Assembly (NCBI GenBank): GCA_025350365.1
Contig: JANXXY010000107.1
Span: forward strand, 1 to 8,356
DNA: 8,356 bases
Origin: Bacteroidales bacterium
GTDB lineage: Bacteria; Bacteroidota; Bacteroidia; Bacteroidales; JAAUTT01
Direction: 5' to 3'
Within the stretch, counting starts at the first letter, position 1. The number at the start of each line of letters is the position of its first letter. Positions 1-6,889 of this stretch are shown piece by piece. The notes under the pieces were generated by a model, which was not told the origin of the DNA, did not search any database, and worked only from the letters and a program-made list of their open reading frames with translations. The position numbers were made by a program, and so were the translations under genes.

Positions 1-48
1 GGCTTCTCCGCCCCCTCTTCCACCTCCTCTCCCCTTGAAGCTGCCCGT
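1..48. other. GC-rich pyrimidine tract at the left edge
   Basis: The plus strand here is almost entirely C and T (purine-rich on the other strand) and far richer in GC than the AT-rich DNA that follows. No reading frame with recognisable protein similarity was seen. It directly abuts the degenerate repeat at 49-111. Such purine/pyrimidine-biased blocks are common at the edges of dispersed intergenic repeats in Bacteroidota, so I read it as part of the same element, cut by the window edge. That link is inference. Confidence 0.35.
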
Positions 49-111
49 CATTCCGAACGAAGAGAGGAATCTAGCTAAGCGATTTCACCGAAGGTAATCT
101 AGCGAAACGAG
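49..111. repeat. Degenerate two-copy intergenic repeat, partly palindromic
   Basis: Two adjacent related units are visible. Unit 1 (about 49-81) begins CATTCCGAACGAAG and continues to GGAATCTAGC. Unit 2 (about 82-111) has the shorter form ATTTCACCGAAG followed by GTAATCTAGC. They share the CGAAG core, the AATCTAGC block and a trailing A/G-rich CGA. Unit 1 can fold, with ATTCC (50-54) pairing with GGAAT (66-70). The form 'CATTCCGAACGAAG...GGAATCT' resembles dispersed non-coding repeats found many times in Bacteroidota genomes. Copy number in this genome cannot be judged from one window. Confidence 0.5.
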
Positions 112-304
112 AAAACCCACTGGCAGAGAAAGGGAAAACATTAAAGTGATCAGAAATTTAAATTAGGCATAACGCCGGATACTCATTAAAGAAATATTTC
201 AATATATATCTAAGTATTTCATTTAAGAATATTGCGGAAAATTTACCGAAGTGTTCAACCACAAACCTTTAAAAAGAAGTCTTAATTCTACTCAAACCTG
301 ATTT
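112..304. other. AT-rich leader upstream of the acyl-CoA synthetase gene
   Basis: This non-coding stretch of about 190 bp runs up to the ATG at 305. It is strongly AT-rich, with runs such as ATATATAT around 203-210. I looked for the Bacteroidota housekeeping -7 element TAnnTTTG and found no match on the plus strand, so no promoter is called although one is probably present. There is no Shine-Dalgarno sequence before the ATG, which is usual for this phylum. No RNA gene was recognised. Confidence 0.4.
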
Positions 305-2230
305 ATGAAGGCTATTACCCATTTATTTGAAGATTGCGTTCTAAAATATTCCAATAATCCTTTTCTATGGGAGAAAAAGAATGACACATACGAACCCACA
401 ACATATGCCGAAACTAAAGAAAAGGTGTATCAGTTTGCTGCCGGATTAATTTCATTGGGTGTAAAAAAGGGTGACAGGATTGCTTTATTATCTGAAGGCT
501 GCAACAATTGGGTAATAAGTGAATTGGGTATTTTATATGCCGGCGCAATAAATGTGCCATTATCGGTAAAATTGGCCGAATCCCCGGATATCAGGTTCAG
601 ATTGATCCATTCAGGTGCGAGAATAATTATAGCCTCGGCAAACCAGTCACGCAAATTGAACGGACTTAGGGACGAACTCGATTCGCTCGAAAAAGTGATA
701 ATTTTTGAAACGGATAATACAAATCACGAAAAAAATATAGCTTTTAGTGATGTTTTGAAACTTGGGATGGATTATCTGGAAACCAACCGCAAGGATTTTG
801 AAATCTTCTGGAAATCGATCCTGCCATCGGACTACGCAAATATCTGCTATACATCCGGCACGACTGCCGATCCGAAGGGGATAATTCTTACACATCGCAA
901 TTATACAGCAAATGTGGAACAGGGACTTTCACTAATGAATATTCCTTCTAATTTCATTTCATTACTGATATTGCCGTGGGATCATGCTTTTGCGCATACC
1001 GTTGGCCCTTATATCCTAATGCATTGCGGGGCTAGTATCGCATCGATACAAACAGGAAAAACATCGATGGATACATTGAAAAATATCCCCATTAATATTA
1101 AAGAAATTAAGCCTCACTTTTTGCTAAGCGTGCCTGCCCTGGCAAAGAATTTTCGCAAAAATATCGAAAGCGGGATACGCGCAAAAGGGCCAATTACCAC
1201 GAGTCTTTTTAAACTCGGATTAAAAACAGGATTCGCTTATAACGGAATAGGCTTCGATAAAGGAAAAGGATGGAGGCTTATATTAAAGCCTTTGGTAGCA
1301 TTATTCGACAAGATTCTCTTTTCGAAAGTGAGGGAGGCGTTTGGTGGCCGGTTGGAATTTTTTGTTGGCGGAGGAGCATTGCTCGATATAGAATTGCAAC
1401 GTTTCTTTTATGCCATTGGCATCCCAATGTATCAGGGCTATGGATTAACAGAGGCTTCGCCCATTATTTCATCAAATGCGCCTGCAAAACACAAATTGGG
1501 ATCATCGGGTTTTCTGGTTAAACCAATGGATTTAAAAATATGTGACCTTGAAGGTAATGAATTACCTATTGGCGATAAAGGCGAAATCGTGATTCGCGGC
1601 GAAAACGTAATGGTCGGATATTGGAATAATCCTGTGGCAACCGAAGAATCACTTAGAAATGGATGGCTATATACGGGCGATTTAGGTTCGATGGACAAGG
1701 ATGGGTTTTTGTATGTATTCGGGCGGTTTAAAAGTTTGCTAATAGGCGATGATGGCGAGAAATATAGTCCCGAAGGTATTGAAGAGGCTCTTATTGCCCA
1801 ATCGCCATATATCGAGCAGTGCATGTTGTATAATGATCAAAAACCATACACCATAGCATTGGTAGTAATTAATAAGGAAGCTGTAAAACGATGGATGCAA
1901 AAACACCATCATCATGTGCATCATGGAGACGAGCAGACAGCTGCCTTAAAATTAATTGAAAGCGAAATACACGAGTACCGCACTGGTAAAAAACATGGAG
2001 CTATGTTTCCCCAGCGTTGGCTACCAACTGCTGTAGGCATTTTACCCGAAGGCTTTACCGAGGATAATCAAATGTTGAATAGTACGATGAAAATGGTACG
2101 CGGAAAAATTATTGATCGTTATACCGAATTCATAAAATTTCTTTACACACCCGAGGCAAAAAACATATGTCATGGGCGTAACATATACGAAATGTTGAGG
2201 TTGGGATTTACTAAGCAAGGGGAGGCTTAA
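305..2230 (+). CDS. AMP-forming long-chain acyl-CoA synthetase (FAA1/FadD15-like)
   Basis: A cytosolic or membrane-associated enzyme of the ANL adenylate-forming superfamily. It is predicted to activate a fatty acid with ATP to acyl-AMP and then transfer it to CoA, for lipid synthesis or breakdown. Visible motifs: the P-loop YTSGTTADPKG (residues 182-192); an adenine-site region GGGALL (355-360); YGLTEASP (379-386) with the Mg-binding Glu383; YTGD (456-459) with the ribose-binding Asp459; the domain hinge around GRFK (473-476); and a C-terminal NSTMKMVR stretch whose Lys596 is the likely A10 catalytic lysine. The 641-residue length is typical of the FAA1 (COG1022) branch and longer than short-chain acetyl-CoA ligases of the simple type. 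No signal peptide or membrane segment is evident. An odd histidine cluster lies at 534-540. The chain length used cannot be read from sequence. The gene stands apart from its neighbours and ends about 200 bp before the next gene. Confidence 0.9.
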   Translation: MKAITHLFEDCVLKYSNNPFLWEKKNDTYEPTTYAETKEKVYQFAAGLISLGVKKGDRIALLSEGCNNWVISELGILYAGAINVPLSVKLAESPDIRFRLIHSGARIIIASANQSRKLNGLRDELDSLEKVIIFETDNTNHEKNIAFSDVLKLGMDYLETNRKDFEIFWKSILPSDYANICYTSGTTADPKGIILTHRNYTANVEQGLSLMNIPSNFISLLILPWDHAFAHTVGPYILMHCGASIASIQTGKTSMDTLKNIPINIKEIKPHFLLSVPALAKNFRKNIESGIRAKGPITTSLFKLGLKTGFAYNGIGFDKGKGWRLILKPLVALFDKILFSKVREAFGGRLEFFVGGGALLDIELQRFFYAIGIPMYQGYGLTEASPIISSNAPAKHKLGSSGFLVKPMDLKICDLEGNELPIGDKGEIVIRGENVMVGYWNNPVATEESLRNGWLYTGDLGSMDKDGFLYVFGRFKSLLIGDDGEKYSPEGIEEALIAQSPYIEQCMLYNDQKPYTIALVVINKEAVKRWMQKHHHHVHHGDEQTAALKLIESEIHEYRTGKKHGAMFPQRWLPTAVGILPEGFTEDNQMLNSTMKMVRGKIIDRYTEFIKFLYTPEAKNICHGRNIYEMLRLGFTKQGEA

Positions 2231-2286
2231 AATATTCCATGGCTAAACATCCCCCCAAGGTACTGTAATTCTATTTATTACATTTA

Positions 2287-2294
2287 TACGTTTG
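2287..2294 (+). promoter_or_regulatory. Possible Bacteroidota -7 promoter element
   Basis: TACGTTTG matches the Bacteroidota sigma-A -7 consensus TAnnTTTG exactly and lies in the AT-rich gap between the acyl-CoA synthetase and the SiaC-like gene, on the coding strand. No clear TTG-type -33 partner sits at the expected distance upstream, and an exact match can arise by chance in such AT-rich DNA. If used, it would give an untranslated leader of roughly 130 nt. The rest of the 2231-2432 gap shows no other recognisable feature. Confidence 0.25.
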
Positions 2295-2432
2295 TAAATA
2301 TAATGTTTGAAGCCGGACCATAAACTCAATGTTGCTAAAATGCTTTTTATTCCGAAAACAATGATAATTTGTATAACGAAATAACACCATCAACCGTATA
2401 ATCCAAACTTTGAATTAAAAAATACCTTGAAG

Positions 2433-2795
2433 ATGGAAGCAATTTTAATTGAATCAACTGAAGAAACGCCCAAAATAGTTTGTAATATTCAAGGCAAAAT
2501 TGAAATCACCGGTAAATCGTTAACCGAGGATCCTTTAGCTTTTTATAATCCTATTCATACCTGGATAACAAATATCGATACTGAAAATATCATCATGGAA
2601 ATGTCGCTGGAGTATATGAATACGGCGAGTTCAAAACAAATATTTACTTTAATAGAATTAGCCAAAAAGAATAAAGCGAAAAAACAACTTACGATAAACT
2701 GGTATTACGAAGCAAATGATGAGGATACAATTGATATTGGAAAAGAATTCGAATCACTTTTGGAAATCCCGTTCAATTTTATTATTCAATCATAA
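2433..2795 (+). CDS. SiaC-family regulatory phosphoprotein (DUF1987)
   Basis: A 120-residue protein of the SiaC/DUF1987 family. In Pseudomonas aeruginosa, SiaC is phosphorylated on a threonine by the kinase SiaB, dephosphorylated by SiaA, and in its unphosphorylated form stimulates the diguanylate cyclase SiaD. The fold resembles anti-sigma-factor antagonists (STAS-like). Here the signature YMNTASSK (residues 61-68) aligns with the SiaC phosphoacceptor region, making Thr64 the likely phosphorylation site, and the later WYYEANDED (90-98) and C-terminal IPFNF (112-116) also fit. I chose the ATG at 2433; an in-frame TTG at 2427 would add only two residues and has no better context. No kinase, phosphatase or GGDEF gene is in the window, so the partner and output here are unknown. 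In Bacteroidota these proteins need not act on c-di-GMP. The gene converges with ilvC across a shared terminator. Confidence 0.8.
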   Translation: MEAILIESTEETPKIVCNIQGKIEITGKSLTEDPLAFYNPIHTWITNIDTENIIMEMSLEYMNTASSKQIFTLIELAKKNKAKKQLTINWYYEANDEDTIDIGKEFESLLEIPFNFIIQS

Positions 2796-2797
2796 AT

Positions 2798-2832
2798 AAA
2801 AAAAGGGACACGATTTTCATCTGTCCCTTTTT
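2798..2832. terminator. Bidirectional intrinsic terminator between siaC-like gene and ilvC
   Basis: The arm AAAAAGGGACA (2800-2810) is perfectly complementary to TGTCCCTTTTT (2822-2832), giving an 11-bp stem with an 11-nt loop. The A tract on the left and T tract on the right mean the transcript of either strand ends in a hairpin with a U tract. It starts 3 bp after the stop of the SiaC-like gene and lies 23 bp beyond the stop of ilvC, exactly where convergent transcription must end. Confidence 0.9.
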
Positions 2833-2855
2833 GTTAAATATGATGGAATGTATTA

Positions 2856-4331
2856 TTATACAATTGCTTCCATTGCAGTCATAGCAGCCCTTAACTCTTC
2901 GCCAATGTATTCCACATCGTGGTTACGGATGGCATCGTTAACTTTAATTAATTCGAAATTATCTACATGGTTGTCCTTCCCTGCATTGTATGGTTTACCA
3001 ATAACATCGGTTTCAATTGTTTTCATAAAGTCGGCCAATAAAGGCTTACATGCATGATCGAACAAGTAGCAACCATATTCGGCAGTATCGGAAATAACAC
3101 GGTTCATTTCAAACAATTTCTTACGAGCTATGGTGTTAGCTATAAGAGGTGTTTCGTGTAACGACTCATAGTAAGCGGATTCTTCCTTAATACCTGTTTC
3201 GCACATCACTTCAAACGCCAATTCAACACCTGCCTTAACAAAAGCAACCATTAAAAGAGCATTGTCATAATATTCCTGTTCGTTAATTTTCATGCTGCCT
3301 GCAGGAGTTTTTTCGAAAGCAGTCTCGCCAGTGGCAGCACGCCATGTTAACAAGTTTTTGTCGCCGTTGGCCCAGTCTTTCATCATGGTAGATGAAAATG
3401 CCCCCGACATAATGTCATCCATGTGTTTTTCGTATAATGGACGCATAATTGATTTTAATTCTGCAGCTAAATTAAACGCTTTAATTTTTGAAGGATTGGA
3501 CAAACGATCCATCATGTGAGTAATACCACCAAGTTTTAACGCTTCGGTAATAACTTCCCAACCGTATTGAACTAATTTTGAGGCATAACCTTTGTCAATA
3601 CCTTTTTCGACCATTTTGTTGAAGCAAAGAATTGAACCTGTTTGAAGCACACCACATAATATGGTTTGCTCACCCATTAAGTCCGATTTTACTTCGGCAA
3701 CAAATGATGAATGAAGCACTCCGGCTTTATGTCCTCCGGTACCAACGCAATATGCTTTAGCAATTTCCAGACCATCACCATTAGGGTCATTTTCACGATG
3801 GACAGCAATAAGGGTAGGAACACCAAAGCCTCTTAAATATTCGGCACGTACTTCCGAAGCAGGAGATTTTGGAGCAACCATTACAACAGTAAGATCTTTA
3901 CGAATTTGGTTGCCTTCTTCAACAATGTTGAAACCATGTGAGTATGATAAACAAGCACCTTTTTTCATTAATGGCATTGCCTGGTTAACAACAGGAGTGT
4001 GGTATTTATCGGGAGTTAGGTTAAGCACTAAATCGGCAGTTGGAATTAGTTCACTAAAAGTGCCTACTTTGAACTTGTTTTCGATAGCATTTACATACGA
4101 AATGTGCTTTTCGGAAATTTCAACTTCACGTAAAGCATAAGAAATATCTAATCCGCTGTCGCGCATGTTTAAGCCTTGTGCTAAACCTTGAGCGCCGCAA
4201 CCTAATACAACAATTTTTTTACCTTTTAATTTGTTAACGCCATCGGCAAATTCCGATTCGTCCATGAAATCACATTTACCTAATTGTTCAAGTTGAACAC
4301 GCAAAGGAATGGAATTGAAATAATTAGCCAT
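2856..4331 (-). CDS. ilvC: Ketol-acid reductoisomerase, long class II form
   Basis: Catalyses the Mg-dependent alkyl migration and NAD(P)H reduction of acetohydroxy acids to 2,3-dihydroxy acids, the second common step of valine and isoleucine synthesis. At 491 residues it has the same length as E. coli IlvC and aligns almost without gaps: N-terminal MANYFN, Rossmann motif GCGAQG (44-49), His132 and Lys155 at the active site, Mg ligands Asp217 and Glu221 in SDLMGEQ, Glu389 and Glu393 in ESLHE, and Ser414 in ISDTAEYG. The duplicated knotted C-terminal domain is complete. In the cofactor loop Arg68 and Ser78 are kept, but E. coli Lys69, Ala71, Arg76 and Gln110 are replaced by Glu, Glu, His and Tyr. 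It is the last gene of the ilv operon, 64 bp after ilvN and just before the terminator. The ATG has only an A-rich stretch upstream. Identity is very secure; cofactor preference is not. Confidence 0.97.
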   Translation of the reverse strand: MANYFNSIPLRVQLEQLGKCDFMDESEFADGVNKLKGKKIVVLGCGAQGLAQGLNMRDSGLDISYALREVEISEKHISYVNAIENKFKVGTFSELIPTADLVLNLTPDKYHTPVVNQAMPLMKKGACLSYSHGFNIVEEGNQIRKDLTVVMVAPKSPASEVRAEYLRGFGVPTLIAVHRENDPNGDGLEIAKAYCVGTGGHKAGVLHSSFVAEVKSDLMGEQTILCGVLQTGSILCFNKMVEKGIDKGYASKLVQYGWEVITEALKLGGITHMMDRLSNPSKIKAFNLAAELKSIMRPLYEKHMDDIMSGAFSSTMMKDWANGDKNLLTWRAATGETAFEKTPAGSMKINEQEYYDNALLMVAFVKAGVELAFEVMCETGIKEESAYYESLHETPLIANTIARKKLFEMNRVISDTAEYGCYLFDHACKPLLADFMKTIETDVIGKPYNAGKDNHVDNFELIKVNDAIRNHDVEYIGEELRAAMTAMEAIV

Positions 4332-4395
4332 TTTTTATTTATTTAGAATAATTGATTCAAAAAAGTAATCGATATGAGAGTCATTATAACTGAAC

Positions 4396-4926
4396 TTATT
4401 TTATTTTTTCAATTTCCTTGAGATACTGAGTTAACAATTCTTTAGGATTCTTGGTAACAGCAACTGTGCCTGAGCGGGTAAACTGAGTTACTCCATACGC
4501 ATCAAGCTTTAGAAACAGATCCTGAGTTTCCGTTTTATATCCGGTTTTTTCGATGACGGTATAATCCGGAGTAATTTCGAGAATGCGGGCGCCTGAATTG
4601 CGAACGAGGTTTTCAATTTCATTACTTTTCATCAATGCATCGGTGGGCACTTTGTAAAGCGCAAGTTCCTGTTGAATTATTTCATCATTTGTGTGATAAA
4701 ACGCTTTAAGCACTTCCACTAATTTTTCAATTTGCTTGGTTACTTTCTCAACTTTCTCCAGCGTATTTTTAATGACGATTGTAAATTTATGCACACCCTG
4801 AATGGATGACTGAGAAACAGTTAGACTTTCGATGTTAACCTGACGCCGAGTAAATATAATGGTGATTCGGTTTAGAAGACCAATACTATTTTCAGAAAAT
4901 GCTGTAATTATATATTCTTGTTCCAT
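4396..4926 (-). CDS. ilvN: Acetohydroxyacid synthase small (regulatory) subunit
   Basis: Regulatory partner of IlvB; it raises catalytic activity and usually confers feedback inhibition by valine or other branched-chain amino acids. The N-terminal ACT domain covers about residues 3-78, with the pattern ENSIGLLNRI (12-21) and NIESLTV (31-37). By alignment with E. coli IlvH, Asn13 and Gly16 correspond to the valine-site Asn11 and Gly14, so ligand binding is probably retained. The C-terminal half (about 85-165, including RSGTVAVTK) matches the second ferredoxin-like domain of the small subunit. At 176 residues it is slightly longer than IlvH (163), with a Lys/Glu-rich tail. It follows ilvB after only 34 bp, as expected for subunits made together. 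The symbol ilvH would be equally valid; ilvN is used by position and convention. Confidence 0.95.
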   Translation of the reverse strand: MEQEYIITAFSENSIGLLNRITIIFTRRQVNIESLTVSQSSIQGVHKFTIVIKNTLEKVEKVTKQIEKLVEVLKAFYHTNDEIIQQELALYKVPTDALMKSNEIENLVRNSGARILEITPDYTVIEKTGYKTETQDLFLKLDAYGVTQFTRSGTVAVTKNPKELLTQYLKEIEKIK

Positions 4927-4943
4927 AGGTCAAAATTAAGAAA

Positions 4944-4959
4944 AATGTTTTAAAACATT
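4944..4959. repeat. Perfect 16-bp palindrome between ilvB and ilvN
   Basis: AATGTTTTAAAACATT is its own reverse complement. It sits directly after the ilvB stop and ends 17 bases before the ilvN start. As RNA it could form a 6-bp stem with a TTAA loop, too weak to act as a terminator. It could instead be an operator-like site or modulate ilvN translation or mRNA processing. No function can be assigned from sequence alone. Confidence 0.4.
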
Positions 4960-4960
4960 G

Positions 4961-6694
4961 TTATTCTAGTCTAATTTCTGATACTGAGCTTCCGGCGGCA
5001 ACCATTGGAAATACGTTGTCCTCCTGTTCTACTTTCACTTCAAGCATATAAGGACCTTTATGATTTATCATTGTTTCAATTGCACCATCTAAATCATTTC
5101 TGGAGGAAACTTTTTGTCCGGCAATGGAATATGCTTTCGCAATTGCAATAAAATCGGGATTTATTAATGGAGTTGATGAATAGCGTTTATCAAAAAACAA
5201 TTGTTGCCACTGACGAACCATTCCAAGGAAATTGTTATTTAGCACTACAATTTTTACAGCCACTTCACTTTGAAAGATGGTTCCCAATTCCTGAATCGTC
5301 ATCTGCAATCCTCCGTCGCCACAAACACAAACCACTTCTCTTTCAGGAGCTCCAATCTTAGCGCCAATAGAGGCAGGTAATCCAAACCCCATGGTTCCTA
5401 ATCCACCGGATGTAATCGCCGATCGGGTTTGATTAAACTTAAAATATCGGGCCGCGACCATTTGATGCTGACCTACATCGGTTACCAAAATAGCATCACA
5501 CCCTGTTTTTTCATTTATCCGACGAATAACTTCTCCCATGCTTAAACCTTCTTTTTCAGGATATAAGTCATTTTGTATCACCTTTTCGTATTCTATCTCA
5601 GCACATTTTTTAAATTCATTTACCCAGGCTTGATGTTTGCCTGGATTAACAAATTCCGAAAGTAATGCCAGAGATTCTTTGGTGTCACCCAAAACCGGAA
5701 CTGTGGTATTTACAATTTTGTCAATTTCGGCCGGGTCAATTTCAAGATGAATAATCTTTGCTTGTTTGGCATATCGTTTTACATCGCCGGTTACACGGTC
5801 GTCGAACCGCATTCCAATGGCGATTAATACGTCGCATTCGTTGGTTTTAACGTTTGGACCATAATTTCCATGCATACCAAGCATACCCATGTTTAATGGA
5901 TGATCCGTGCGCATAGCGGATGCGCCTAAAAGCGTCCATGCAGCCGGAATACCTGTCTTCTCAAGAAAAGCAATCAATTCCTTCTCAGCGCCGCCCAAAA
6001 TAACACCCTGTCCTATTAATGCATAAGGTTTTTTGGCGTTGTTGATAATTACGGCAGCTTCTTTTACCTTTTCAATATCCACTTTAGGAACAGGAACGTA
6101 GCTGCGAATACTTTCACATTTGGTGTACGAAAAATCAAATTTAGCAAACTGAGCGTCCTTGGTAATGTCGACCAAAACGGGTCCAGGCCTGCCAGTTCTG
6201 GCAATATAAAAAGCTTTTGCAATGGCAGCAGGAATATCTTCGGCTCTGGTAACCTGTACATTCCACTTGGTAACAGGCATTGAAATACCAATTACGTCAG
6301 TTTCCTGAAAGGCATCGGTACCTAACAATGGCGCTCCAACCTGTCCGCTAATGCAAACCAGTGGGGTTGAATCAATCATAGCATCTGCAATACCTGTAAT
6401 AAGGTTGGTTGCTCCCGGGCCGGATGTTACTAATGCAACACCTACTTTACCCGATGCACGAGCATATCCCTGAGCGGCGTGTGCAGCCCCTTGCTCATGG
6501 CGAACAAGTATGTGCCTGATCTTTTCCTCGTAATGATACAAGGCATCGTAAACAGGCATGATTGCTCCGCCAGGGTAGCCGAAAATCACATCCACGCCTT
6601 CCTCAATTAACGAAAGTAATAACGCTTCCGAACCGGTTATATGCTTTGTTACAGGGCTAATGGTCTCCTTTTTTTCTTTGGTCATCGTTTCCAT
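4961..6694 (-). CDS. ilvB: Acetohydroxyacid synthase large (catalytic) subunit
   Basis: ThDP-dependent enzyme that condenses pyruvate with pyruvate or 2-ketobutyrate to give acetolactate or acetohydroxybutyrate, the first common step to valine, leucine and isoleucine. Domains in order: N-terminal pyrimidine-binding domain with FGYPGGAIMPVYDAL (38-52) and the catalytic glutamate Glu67 in RHEQGA; the central FAD-binding domain; and the C-terminal ThDP/Mg domain with GDGG (459-462) and LNNNF (485-489), giving Mg ligands Asp460 and Asn487. Trp496 in MVRQWQ is the residue known to favour 2-ketobutyrate as acceptor, marking a biosynthetic AHAS rather than a catabolic acetolactate synthase. The neighbouring small subunit supports this. 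The 577-residue length is normal. The start at 6694 (METMTK) is used; the second Met, three codons in, is also possible. Neither has a Shine-Dalgarno sequence. A 195-bp gap separates it from ilvD. Confidence 0.96.
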   Translation of the reverse strand: METMTKEKKETISPVTKHITGSEALLLSLIEEGVDVIFGYPGGAIMPVYDALYHYEEKIRHILVRHEQGAAHAAQGYARASGKVGVALVTSGPGATNLITGIADAMIDSTPLVCISGQVGAPLLGTDAFQETDVIGISMPVTKWNVQVTRAEDIPAAIAKAFYIARTGRPGPVLVDITKDAQFAKFDFSYTKCESIRSYVPVPKVDIEKVKEAAVIINNAKKPYALIGQGVILGGAEKELIAFLEKTGIPAAWTLLGASAMRTDHPLNMGMLGMHGNYGPNVKTNECDVLIAIGMRFDDRVTGDVKRYAKQAKIIHLEIDPAEIDKIVNTTVPVLGDTKESLALLSEFVNPGKHQAWVNEFKKCAEIEYEKVIQNDLYPEKEGLSMGEVIRRINEKTGCDAILVTDVGQHQMVAARYFKFNQTRSAITSGGLGTMGFGLPASIGAKIGAPEREVVCVCGDGGLQMTIQELGTIFQSEVAVKIVVLNNNFLGMVRQWQQLFFDKRYSSTPLINPDFIAIAKAYSIAGQKVSSRNDLDGAIETMINHKGPYMLEVKVEQEDNVFPMVAAGSSVSEIRLE

Positions 6695-6743
6695 GTCTGT
6701 TTAATTTTACATTCTTTTATTTACTTATTACGTGATACGAATT

Positions 6744-6845
6744 CTACTTTAATGCTTTAGAAAAACCACTTTTTTTTACCCTGAATCCATTAATGGAATC
6801 GGTTAATTTTTCAATTTCTCCCTTGAGGGCAGAGGTAAAAAGCAT
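6744..6845 (-). CDS. Possible 33-residue small protein in the ilvD-ilvB gap
   Basis: An ATG-started frame of 33 codons ending in TAG begins 44 bp after the ilvD stop and ends 49 bp before ilvB. The predicted peptide starts MLFTSALKGEIEKL and is basic at its C-terminus (KK, then SKALK). It has an amphipathic, protein-like composition and is not rich in Ile, Leu or Val codons as a classical attenuator leader would be. The ATG is preceded by A/T-rich sequence like the other starts here. I do not recognise any family. It overlaps a possible RNA fold, including the start codon itself, so it may not be translated at all. It could also be the remnant of a lost gene. Confidence 0.25.
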   Translation of the reverse strand: MLFTSALKGEIEKLTDSINGFRVKKSGFSKALK

Positions 6846-6846
6846 T
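6751..6846 (-). promoter_or_regulatory. Potential folded RNA element between ilvD and ilvB
   Basis: In the minus-strand transcript AATGCTTT (6846-6839) can pair with AAAGCATT (6758-6751), and the adjoining TTACC (6838-6834) with GGTAA (6780-6776). Inside this closing stem are two hairpins. One has CCC and GGG around a TCAA loop (6829-6820), extended by a TCT/AGA pairing across one bulged base. The other is the perfect palindrome TCCATTAATGGA (6786-6797). The first hairpin directly abuts the closing stem, suggesting a three-way junction. No known riboswitch or T-box family was recognised and the pairs are AT-rich, so chance is possible. If real, it could tune ilvB expression relative to ilvD. 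Confidence 0.3.
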
Positions 6847-6889
6847 AATAAATTTCAACTGTCAAAGTAAAACTTGTATTTTTATTTTA

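Noticed and set aside
49..111. Two similar units that could suggest a tiny CRISPR array.
   Set aside because: Only two diverged units abut each other with no spacers of regular length, and there are no cas genes. A degenerate intergenic repeat explains it better.
430..1924. Several open frames of 61-128 codons antisense to, or in another frame of, the acyl-CoA synthetase gene.
   Set aside because: They overlap a well-supported gene with intact motifs, show no family-like sequence, and lack independent context. They are shadow frames.
4343..4384. 13-codon minus-strand ORF in the ilvN-ilvC gap (MTLISITFLNQLF), rich in Ile and Leu, reminiscent of an attenuation leader peptide.
   Set aside because: It lies inside the operon, has too few consecutive regulatory codons, and no terminator or antiterminator hairpins follow it. 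In AT-rich DNA a short frame like this is expected by chance.
2848..5361. Plus-strand open frames of 64-76 codons opposite ilvC and ilvB.
   Set aside because: They are antisense to highly conserved enzymes whose full-length frames are intact, and the translations have no recognisable features.
6861..6870. TTGACA-like hexamer and TTACTTTG on the minus strand downstream of ilvD, considered as an internal promoter for ilvB.
   Set aside because: No matching second element lies at proper spacing for either the sigma-70 pattern or the Bacteroidota TTTG/TAnnTTTG pattern.
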